Source: Candidatus Heimdallarchaeota archaeon
GTDB taxonomy: Archaea; Asgardarchaeota; Heimdallarchaeia; Heimdallarchaeales; Kariarchaeaceae
Assembly: GCA_022574115.1 (NCBI GenBank)
Contig: JACZSS010000276.1
Span: 1-5,002 of the forward strand
Direction of reading: 5' to 3'
DNA: 5,002 nt
In this document: in pieces, positions 1-4,819 of the stretch
How positions within the stretch are numbered: the stretch's first letter is position 1
How the letters are laid out: the number at the start of each line of letters is the position of its first letter
The notes under the pieces: model-generated
The model's input: only the letters and a program-made list of their open reading frames with translations
Told to the model about the DNA's origin: nothing
Database searches by the model: none
Translations under genes and position numbers: made by a program

Positions 1-1
1 A

Positions 2-151
2 ATAGGGGAAAGGGCTGGAGAGGTGATCCATGAGGCTGCACTCGCTATGCATTTAAACGCCACCATCGATAAGGTAGCTTCAATGATCCATGCTTTTCCA
101 ACCTACAGCGAAGGCATTGCAGGAGCGGCAAATAGTTTGAAAATGGAATAA
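2..151 (+). CDS. C-terminus of a pyridine nucleotide-disulfide oxidoreductase (5' end outside window)
   Basis: Forty-nine codons are open from the left edge and end at TAA 149-151. The peptide has the pattern of the class I flavoprotein disulfide reductase dimerisation domain: a G-E-R-A-G-E-V-I-H-E helix start, a hydrophobic helix, then H-A-F-P-T-Y-S-E-G. In dihydrolipoamide dehydrogenase and glutathione reductase the residue just before the Pro is the catalytic His. Here it is Phe, whereas MerA has a Tyr (Tyr605 in Tn501) at what I align as the same place. The tail ends S-L-K-M-E and lacks the vicinal Cys pair that closes classical MerA. I therefore read it as a MerA-like or general FAD/NAD(P)H oxidoreductase, with the substrate undecided because the CxxxxC active site lies outside the window. 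The next gene starts 3 bp after the stop, so the two are probably co-transcribed. Confidence 0.85.
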   Translation: MGERAGEVIHEAALAMHLNATIDKVASMIHAFPTYSEGIAGAANSLKME

Positions 152-154
152 GAT

Positions 155-730
155 ATGTCAAAAGAAATTGTTCTAGATATCGAGACATCGAATACATTCC
201 AGGAAGTGGGGGTGTATGATCCTAAAAAACTCATCATCTCAGTGATTGGAGTTTATTTTTATGATAACGATGAGTATCGTTGCTACGAGGAACATGAATT
301 TGCTGAGCTTTGGCCTCGGCTTGAGCAGGGAGACAGAATAATTGGGTATAACACGAAAGGGTTTGATATTCCTATCATGAATAATTATTACCCCGGTGAT
401 CTAATGAAAGTTCCGCAGCTCGACATTATGGAACACGTTCAAAAAGCTTTGGGTCACAGATTAAAGTTGGCTGACGTGGCTGAAGCTTCGATCGGGGTAG
501 GAAAGAGTGGTCACGGGCTCCAGGCGGTAGAATGGTGGCGACAAGGAGAAAAGGAAAAGGTTAAGAGTTATTGTCTTGATGATGTAAGGATTACCAAAGA
601 CATTTATGAATACGGCCTAAAGCATAAGGCCTTGGCTTATCATGATTATTCAGGCGATCGAAAAGGATTCCCCGTTGATTTTAAGATGACGCAAGAAGCA
701 GGAGTGATTAATCTAACGATGCCATTTTGA
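155..730 (+). CDS. DEDDy-type 3'-5' exonuclease, YprB/RNase H-like domain
   Basis: This 191-residue protein consists essentially of one RNase H-fold exonuclease domain of the DnaQ-like superfamily. Exo I is V-L-D-I-E-T with Asp8 and Glu10. Exo II is G-Y-N-T-K-G-F-D with Asn66 and Asp71. Exo III is Y-C-L-D-D-V with Tyr139 and Asp143, which makes it a DEDDy rather than DEDDh enzyme. All four acidic metal ligands and the Tyr are present, so it should be an active two-metal nuclease in the cytoplasm; whether it acts on DNA or RNA cannot be told. The segment G-H-G-L-Q-A-V-E-W-W near residues 119-128 is typical of the YprB-like group. There is no fused helicase or polymerase. The start has a weak GGA (145-147) seven bases upstream, inside the end of the preceding gene, suggesting translational coupling. 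A terminator follows directly. Confidence 0.85.
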   Translation: MSKEIVLDIETSNTFQEVGVYDPKKLIISVIGVYFYDNDEYRCYEEHEFAELWPRLEQGDRIIGYNTKGFDIPIMNNYYPGDLMKVPQLDIMEHVQKALGHRLKLADVAEASIGVGKSGHGLQAVEWWRQGEKEKVKSYCLDDVRITKDIYEYGLKHKALAYHDYSGDRKGFPVDFKMTQEAGVINLTMPF

Positions 731-732
731 GG

Positions 733-770
733 GGTAGATATCCACTGTTCCTGTGGATAACCATTTTTTT
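733..770 (+). terminator. Rho-independent terminator after the exonuclease gene
   Basis: A perfect 7-bp stem (TATCCAC 739-745 with GTGGATA 753-759) encloses a 7-base loop. It is extended by GGT 733-735 pairing with ACC 760-762 across a 3-base bulge, and is followed by seven T at 764-770. It begins three bases after the TGA of the exonuclease gene, so it closes that operon. The end of the T-tract forms the first two bases of the next promoter's -35 box. Confidence 0.8.
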
Positions 771-805
771 GACGCACAATATGTAGTGGTCTATAATAAG
801 GTTAG
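769..805 (+). promoter_or_regulatory. Near-consensus sigma70 promoter
   Basis: TTGACG at 769-774 (one mismatch to TTGACA) is separated by exactly 17 bases from a perfect TATAAT at 792-797. This is the strongest promoter I can see in the window. Transcription would start about seven bases later, near A804 or G805. The core elements are interleaved with the two palindromic operators described separately, so it is probably tightly repressed. No long gene follows directly: the transcript would first meet a short frame and a terminator-like hairpin near 890-920. Confidence 0.8.
774..789 (+). promoter_or_regulatory. NrdR-box-like operator, upstream copy
   Basis: The 16-mer has core CAATATGTAG at 777-786. 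From memory the NrdR-box core is CwAtATaTwG; every position fits except one lower-case (weak) A, which is G here. The box lies in the spacer between the -35 and -10 elements, where a bound ATP-cone repressor would block RNA polymerase. NrdR represses ribonucleotide reductase genes and normally uses two such boxes. The right arm is also part of a 13-bp perfect inverted repeat, 781-793 with 803-815. Confidence 0.55.
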
Positions 806-823
806 ACCACTACATGTAGTGGT
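806..823 (+). promoter_or_regulatory. 18-bp perfect palindromic operator at the transcription start (NrdR-box-like, downstream copy)
   Basis: ACCACTACATGTAGTGGT is a perfect 18-bp palindrome covering about +1 to +19. Its central core CTACATGTAG (810-819) fits the NrdR-box pattern with C/G at the two weak inner positions. Its centre lies 33 bp from that of the upstream box, close to three helical turns, which is the pairing expected for NrdR. The TACA/TGTA heart is also what BlaI/MecI/CopY-type repressors recognise, so that family is the main alternative. That this is a repressor operator is well supported; the identity of the repressor is inference. Confidence 0.6.
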
Positions 824-889
824 TCGACAAAATCGGTGAAGTGGGGACTTATTTTACACCGGTTCACAGAAAGAGCGAGTGGGAGGTGG

Positions 890-920
890 AGAAAGATGAT
901 CTTGTCGATCGTCTTTTTCT
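890..920 (+). terminator. Terminator-like hairpin (possible attenuator) in the leader
   Basis: GATGATC (895-901) pairs with GATCGTC (907-913) around a 5-base loop with one G-U wobble. The stem is extended by AAA 892-894 with TTT 914-916, and T914-918 also supplies the U-tract. Transcription from the promoter at 769-805 would give an RNA of about 115 nt ending here. The GC content of the stem is modest, so termination may be partial. The overlap with a well-initiated start codon is what attenuators often show. Confidence 0.5.
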
Positions 921-928
921 ATCGCTGA
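896..928 (+). CDS. Possible 10-codon leader peptide
   Basis: ATG at 896 is preceded by the best Shine-Dalgarno sequence on the plus strand of the window (GGGAGGT 881-887, eight bases before the ATG). The frame encodes only M-I-L-S-I-V-F-F-Y-R and stops at TGA 926-928. The start codon lies inside the left arm of the hairpin at 890-920, so folding and translation would compete. It may be a genuine leader peptide, or the surviving start region of a gene deleted downstream, since such a strong initiation site normally serves a full gene. The size alone proves nothing. Confidence 0.35.
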   Translation: MILSIVFFYR

Positions 929-972
929 ACAGATAGTTCAAAACTTGGAAAAAACTAATTACAAAAAAAGTA

Positions 973-1449
973 ATGGAAATTGATTTTGAGACAATGGCAC
1001 CATCATCCTATGGTATAAATTCGACCACAAACGTCATCATAGAATCAGACGACAAATGGGAGCTGCAGGTCGATATTCGAGCTATGCTAGATCAAAAGGC
1101 TGAAGCTTTAGATGCCGCGTTGAATCGAATCTTGGATACTATTGATGGTAAATTAGAAATGAATGTCTCAAAATCTATTGGATTTATTGCCACATCTGAA
1201 GATTCCCCATTAGTTAGAGGCGCTTCCCGAGTGTTGGGTCAGCTCGGCTATTCAGACAAACCAGCAGAGCGAGGTGGTGCAACAGATGGTCGCTTCTTTG
1301 CTTATCATGAAATTGAAACAATTGATATAGGAGCTATTGGCTATAATGTACATGGGCCGAATGAGACTGTAACAGTCAAATCAATTAGAGATCTTGTAAA
1401 ATTCTTCGAACTCGTAGTTTATGAGATAGTTAAAGATTACAGAAAATAG
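973..1449 (+). pseudogene. 5'-truncated M20 family metallopeptidase (C-terminal part only)
   Basis: The 158 residues match the second half of an M20/ArgE/DapE-type metallohydrolase. The end of the dimerisation domain is visible as N-V-I-I and V-D-I-R-A near residues 20-37. It is followed by the returning catalytic-domain segment G-G-A-T-D-G-R-F-F (101-109) and the C-terminal H-G-P-N-E-T-V (127-133), with the metal-binding His of the family. Full enzymes have about 370-430 residues; the N-terminal ~200, with the first His, the bridging Asp and the two Glu, are absent. The frame is open only back to a TAG at 934-936, and no matching N-terminal sequence lies upstream. No usable ribosome binding site precedes the ATG. 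It is best read as the remnant left by a deletion or insertion with a breakpoint around 930-990. A short expressed domain cannot be excluded. Confidence 0.7.
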
Positions 1450-1950
1450 AATTGCTAACTTTTTTAACTTAGCCTAAATCACCTCTAAAACCTATCAGTC
1501 TTTTCCTTTTAGTTAGATATTTCTAGCAATAAACAACGCAATCCTTAGTCTAACAAGGATTATCCAGCCAAACTCGAATTAGGGATGAAGTCCTACCGAA
1601 AATTTTCAAGTCGAATAAGACGTTAGAAATCACTGGATCAACCAGCGACTCCCATACACAAATTCTCAGATTAGACGTCGGTAATTCGTGAATCGTTCTG
1701 TTCTGAAATAAGTCAGTTAACCTTGTTATATACCCGTCTAGAGTGACAATTACCTGAAGTACCAGCGACAATTATTAATCGGTTCTATCGATTCAAAAAA
1801 ATCAATGGACAGATATTGCTGATTCATTAAATTTTCATCACAAACCGAATATTAATAAAACCTATGAGGAATATAAAATATGATTACTCAAAATATCGAG
1901 AAATGAAAATGTTGAATATATAAATAAAAAATTATATTCCCCACATAAAA
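1450..1950. other. 500-base stretch without a convincing gene; AT-rich upstream region of merB
   Basis: No frame here reads like a protein; the longest minus-strand frame (1550-1771) has no family-like motif. Visible structure is minor: a 7-bp perfect inverted repeat AATCCTT/AAGGATT (1540-1546, 1555-1561), and a 9-base direct repeat ACCAGCGAC at 1641-1649 and 1761-1769, exactly 120 bases apart. From about 1780 to 1950 the sequence becomes strongly AT-rich. It must hold the merB promoter if merB is transcribed separately. TTGAAT 1912-1917 with TATATT 1933-1938 is one possible pair, with a short 15-base spacer, but in such AT-rich DNA this is weak. I see no MerR-type dyad operator. Confidence 0.6.
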
Positions 1951-1952
1951 AT

Positions 1953-1956
1953 GGAG
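1953..1956 (+). promoter_or_regulatory. Shine-Dalgarno site that fixes the merB start at 1966
   Basis: GGAG lies nine bases before ATG 1966. The earlier in-frame ATG at 1951 directly abuts this motif (the GGAG is part of codons 1-2) and has no Shine-Dalgarno sequence of its own, only A/T-rich sequence. The shorter start is therefore preferred. Confidence 0.65.
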
Positions 1957-1965
1957 TTAAATATA

Positions 1966-2634
1966 ATGTTACAACAAATTCAATTAACAGAAATTGTATC
2001 CAAATTCAAATCGTTTGGAATGCCACCAGACCTTGAAGTAGGAGAATCAAAATTTTTCCTAGAATTACTAGATTTAGTTTCAAAGGGAACCCCTGTATCT
2101 TCTGATGAGAGTGCAAAAATAGCCTCATCTCTAGGTTTGTCCGAAGAAAAAAAAAGACACTGGATAGAATCGTTTACTGAGAGAGATCAACAGGGTAGGA
2201 TCGTTGGACTTTTTGGTCTGACACAAAATGAATATGGACATAAATTCGAGATAGATGGTAAGCAATTGTATACTTACTGTGGATGGGACACGCTATTTCT
2301 GCCCCAGCTTTTGAATAAAACTGCAAAAGTTGAAGTAGTTGACCGCCAAACAAAAGAAATTGTCAAGGTTGAGATATCACCAAAGGGGGTAATTTCATAT
2401 TCGCCCACCTCTGCTCTACTTTCAATTGTTTTGCCTAAAGAAAAAATCGACACTTTGCTTCAAGCTTACAATATATTCTGCTCCCACGTCTGGTTCTTTG
2501 CCTCAGAGAGTAATCTTAGGGAGTGGTTTATCAATAAAGACTATACACCATTGAAATTTTCACTTGATGAAGGCTTTCAACTTGGATCAGCGGTATTTGG
2601 TAAATTCAAGCTATTTGTATCGGAGTTTAATTGA
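1966..2634 (+). CDS. merB: Alkylmercury (organomercurial) lyase MerB
   Basis: MerB protonolyses the carbon-mercury bond of compounds such as methylmercury in the cytoplasm, giving the hydrocarbon and Hg(II). Counted from ATG 1966 the protein has 222 residues, close to the ~212 of the classical enzyme. An N-terminal helical, winged-helix-like domain occupies roughly residues 10-75. The catalytic domain begins with I-D-G-K-Q-L-Y-T-Y-C-G-W-D-T-L-F-L-P, giving Cys105 and Asp108. The second cysteine is Cys172 in F-C-S-H-V-W-F-F-A-S. These correspond to Cys96, Asp99 and Cys159 of the R831b enzyme. The neighbouring Cys160 is Ser here, and the structural Cys117 is not conserved. L-D-E-G-F-Q-L-G near the C-terminus is also family-typical. 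The gene is more AT-rich than its neighbours and has no merR, merT, merP or merA beside it, suggesting acquisition as a single gene. Confidence 0.93.
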   Translation: MLQQIQLTEIVSKFKSFGMPPDLEVGESKFFLELLDLVSKGTPVSSDESAKIASSLGLSEEKKRHWIESFTERDQQGRIVGLFGLTQNEYGHKFEIDGKQLYTYCGWDTLFLPQLLNKTAKVEVVDRQTKEIVKVEISPKGVISYSPTSALLSIVLPKEKIDTLLQAYNIFCSHVWFFASESNLREWFINKDYTPLKFSLDEGFQLGSAVFGKFKLFVSEFN

Positions 2635-2658
2635 TAGATCATCAATCGAACCTAAAAT
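2631..2658 (+). promoter_or_regulatory. Possible promoter for the aldo/keto reductase gene
   Basis: TTGATA (2631-2636), overlapping the merB stop codon, is followed after 16 bases by TAAAAT (2653-2658). Transcription would start near 2665, about 68 bases before the aldo/keto reductase ATG. I see no terminator between merB and that gene, so read-through from merB is equally possible. Confidence 0.35.
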
Positions 2659-2732
2659 ACATGTCTGATAATATGATCGTTCATTTACCAATGATCCGAA
2701 ATAATTAAAGAGAGTGTCGCATTCAATTCTAC

Positions 2733-3737
2733 ATGAAGTATGCAATTTTTGGCCCGACAGGTATTACTGTTTCACGACTCTGTTTAGGCATGATGTCCTA
2801 CGGCAATGGCCAAGACTGGATGCTGGAAATTGATGACGCGAAACCTTTTGTGGATAAAGCCATCGATCTTGGAATTAATTTTTTTGATACTGCGAATGTT
2901 TACTCCCGTGGTAGATCTGAAGAAATCACAGGAGAATTGCTAAAGGGACACCGTGATGATGTTGTAATTGCTTCCAAGGTTCGCTTCGCAATGGGTGAGG
3001 GACGTAATGACAAAGGTTTGAACCGATATCATATGACAAGACAAATCAAAGCTAGTCTAACTAGACTTCAAATTGATTTTATAGATCTGTATCAAATTCA
3101 TAGATGGGATTACAATACTGATATTGAATTGGTCATGCGGTCTCTAAACCATCTGATTGATCAAGGCAAGGTATCGCATATTGGTGCGTCATCGATGTAT
3201 GCATGGGAACTGGCCAAAGCACAACACATATCCGAGCAACTAGGCTTAGAAAAATTCGTCTCGATGCAAAATCACTACAATGCAATGTATCGAGAGGAAG
3301 AAAGGGAAGTCATACCATTTTGTCTTGATCAGAATATTGCAGTTATACCATGGTCTCCTTTGGCTCGAGGTTTTCTTTCAGGCAAGTACAAACGTGATCA
3401 AGAAGTAAAAGGTACACGACTTCAAACTGACCCGTACTTGAAGGGGCGTTATTTCAGAGATAATGACTTCGACATTGTTGAAATAGTAGAAGAGATTGCC
3501 AAACAGATGGATGTCACTTCTGCTCAGGTTGCCTTGAGTTGGCTTTTGCATCAGCCAGGTGTCACCTCACCTATTATAGGAGCAACGAAGCTTGAACACC
3601 TACAGGAGGCAGCTGATGCAGTTGAATTGCGAATGGACTCAGACCACCTTAAACGAATCGATGAGGTTTATATCCCACGACCAGTAACCGGTCACAGCTA
3701 CCTTCAACCGGATGCAATGGTTTCAGTTAAGAAATAA
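2733..3737 (+). CDS. Aldo/keto reductase, YajO-like
   Basis: A complete NADP(H)-dependent aldo/keto reductase of 334 residues, the usual size for the YajO-like group, with a (beta/alpha)8 barrel fold in the cytoplasm. The catalytic tetrad is visible: Asp52 and Tyr57 in F-F-D-T-A-N-V-Y, Lys82 in I-A-S-K-V, and His123 in L-Y-Q-I-H-R-W-D-Y-N-T. I-G-A-S-S-M (150-155), S-M-Q-N-H-Y-N (177-183) and I-P-W-S-P-L-A-R-G (205-213) agree closely with E. coli YajO as I remember it. I-I-G-A-T-K near 281-286 belongs to the cofactor phosphate-binding region. The physiological substrate is unknown; members reduce various aldehydes and ketones. The start is kept because the first beta-hairpin begins at Met1, although no good Shine-Dalgarno precedes it (AAAGAGAG at 2707-2714 is too far). 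A link to organomercury metabolism is unproven; the only evidence is that it lies 98 bp behind merB. Confidence 0.92.
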   Translation: MKYAIFGPTGITVSRLCLGMMSYGNGQDWMLEIDDAKPFVDKAIDLGINFFDTANVYSRGRSEEITGELLKGHRDDVVIASKVRFAMGEGRNDKGLNRYHMTRQIKASLTRLQIDFIDLYQIHRWDYNTDIELVMRSLNHLIDQGKVSHIGASSMYAWELAKAQHISEQLGLEKFVSMQNHYNAMYREEEREVIPFCLDQNIAVIPWSPLARGFLSGKYKRDQEVKGTRLQTDPYLKGRYFRDNDFDIVEIVEEIAKQMDVTSAQVALSWLLHQPGVTSPIIGATKLEHLQEAADAVELRMDSDHLKRIDEVYIPRPVTGHSYLQPDAMVSVKK

Positions 3738-3809
3738 TCAGTCGATATTGTTAATCATCGTATAACCTACAAGTGTCAAACTTTAATAATTTCGTATCTA
3801 CCAGAAGAT

Positions 3810-4451
3810 GTGGGAATTAAGATAGAGGAAGACAGAATAAGCTCTGAAGGTAGTTCTAGGTTTGAATTAGATGAAAAATCCTCGGAGGAACAAAATCTCT
3901 TAAATCCAACAAACCCATTCATCATTGCTTATCAAGGTCTTACATATCTACACAATCAAGCTTTATTACCCATTGTCGCACTTGGACTGGTTAATATTTA
4001 CAACATTGTAGTTTTCCGGACCGAAGCCGGAAAGGAAATCTACACCCTCGTTCCTCTGATTATGTTAGTCTTTGCATATTTGACGACTTACTGGAAAACA
4101 TTGGAGGAAGAGTACAATATCTACAGGATTTTAGCAGGTTTTACCTTAGTAAGTTTCGCATTGTTAATTGATTTAATTGTATCTGTCAGCTATATTCCAT
4201 CAACTAGTGTTCGAGGTTTTGATTTGGAATCGTTACCCACATTAATTCTTGATCTAGTAGCAATTGGATCTCTTGTATTCTGGATTAACCAGAATAAGCA
4301 ACCGCTGCTAATAAAACTAGGAAGAGATGTAAACCCGGTTATCGAAGACCAACCGAATAAAAAACTAGACAATCATGTTTTTGCTAAGCCACCAGAAGCT
4401 CAAAATGAGGAAACCGATGATGAGCAGCTAGATCCTATTCACGAGAAATAA
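3810..4451 (+). CDS. Unrecognised four-helix membrane protein
   Basis: I do not recognise the family. From a GTG start the protein has 213 residues. A charged, acidic N-terminal region (1-45) is followed by four hydrophobic segments at about 51-69, 77-95, 106-128 and 141-159, then a hydrophilic, strongly acidic C-terminal tail rich in Glu, Asp, Asn and Pro (about 165-213). Both termini should lie on the same side of the membrane, probably the cytoplasm. No catalytic or binding motif is evident. The start is uncertain: the reading frame is open all the way back to the stop codon of the aldo/keto reductase (3735-3737), which is in the same frame. GTG 3810 has no clear Shine-Dalgarno, and the first in-frame ATG would fall within the second helix. 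An out-of-frame ATG sits two bases before the GTG. No terminator is seen after it. Confidence 0.7.
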   Translation: MGIKIEEDRISSEGSSRFELDEKSSEEQNLLNPTNPFIIAYQGLTYLHNQALLPIVALGLVNIYNIVVFRTEAGKEIYTLVPLIMLVFAYLTTYWKTLEEEYNIYRILAGFTLVSFALLIDLIVSVSYIPSTSVRGFDLESLPTLILDLVAIGSLVFWINQNKQPLLIKLGRDVNPVIEDQPNKKLDNHVFAKPPEAQNEETDDEQLDPIHEK

Positions 4452-4623
4452 AAACGACTTCTTCCCTGAGCTTTGTCGCGTAAGAAACCATCAAATCGAA
4501 GAACGTGAAATACGCGCGATGAACTAAACTTTCACGGTCCTTGAGCAATCTGTCTACCACCCCATTTTTTCCAAAATACCCAGTTAGAAGCCGGTCCTTT
4601 TCCAATCCCATTTGCTGCAACAA
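4435..4623 (-). CDS. Doubtful small hypothetical protein
   Basis: A minus-strand frame of 62 codons from TTG 4623 (58 from an internal ATG at 4611) overlaps the end of the membrane-protein gene by 17 bases, tail to tail. The peptide is mixed and charged, with an amphipathic stretch around H-R-A-Y-F-T-F-F-D-L-M-V and a final L-R-E-E-V-V-F-I-S-R-E. It matches no family I know. An in-frame stop lies four codons upstream of the TTG. An AAGGGA about 3 bases before the TTG is too close for a good ribosome site. It could be a real small gene, the 3' scrap of a broken one, or chance. Confidence 0.3.
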   Translation of the reverse strand: MLQQMGLEKDRLLTGYFGKNGVVDRLLKDRESLVHRAYFTFFDLMVSYATKLREEVVFISRE

Positions 4624-4768
4624 TTGATCCCTTTATCCAAGTTAGGTTTTGGATAGTCTTGTGTAATTTGAACGCATTACCAACATTGTGCTGGTAACAT
4701 TGCTTAGCCAGTTAAAATCGACAACTCAATAAACTCCTCCTTTTGTCATATTATCTCTATTTTACCAA
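4624..4768. other. Short non-coding stretch with two small inverted repeats and an orphan minus-strand ribosome site
   Basis: TATCCAA (4634-4640) pairs with TTGGATA (4649-4655), and TTACCA (4677-4682) with TGGTAA (4692-4697). Neither is followed by a clear T-tract. On the minus strand AAAAGGAGGAG (4744 down to 4734) is a perfect Shine-Dalgarno sequence. The possible TTG starts just after it, at 4729 and 4724, run into stops after 5 and 6 codons, so no gene follows. It may mark the start of a gene since lost. Confidence 0.4.
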
Positions 4769-4796
4769 ATGCATAATCCATTGGAATGGGACTTTT

Positions 4797-4819
4797 GGGA
4801 GCCTTTCGTCGAGGGTCCC
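4797..4819 (-). terminator. Hairpin directly after the minus-strand gene; weak terminator candidate
   Basis: GGGA (4797-4800) pairs with TCCC (4816-4819) and CCT (4802-4804) with AGG (4812-4814), with one G-G mismatch (4801/4815) and a 7-base loop. It begins immediately after the TGA of the minus-strand frame. On the minus strand it is followed by AAAAG rather than T residues, so it is not a canonical intrinsic terminator. Confidence 0.3.

Noticed and set aside
752..760. Perfect DnaA-box match (TGTGGATAA) with a degenerate partner at 739-747
   Set aside because: Both lie in the arms of the terminator stem, which explains their mirrored sequence. There is no cluster of boxes, no AT-rich unwinding element and no dnaA/dnaN nearby, so it is not an origin.
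820..830. GGTTCGA, resembling a tRNA T-arm
   Set aside because: No acceptor, D-arm or anticodon arm can be built around it; it is the flank of the operator palindrome.
1550..1771. 73-codon minus-strand frame
   Set aside because: No family motif, no ribosome site, and the opposite strand is open in part of the same stretch. It looks like a chance frame in non-coding DNA.
4190..4372. 60-codon minus-strand frame
   Set aside because: It is antisense to the membrane-protein gene and has no features of its own.
4504..4536. Inverted repeat CGTGAAA/TTTCACG
   Set aside because: A 19-base loop, no T-tract, and a location inside a possible coding frame make it uninformative.
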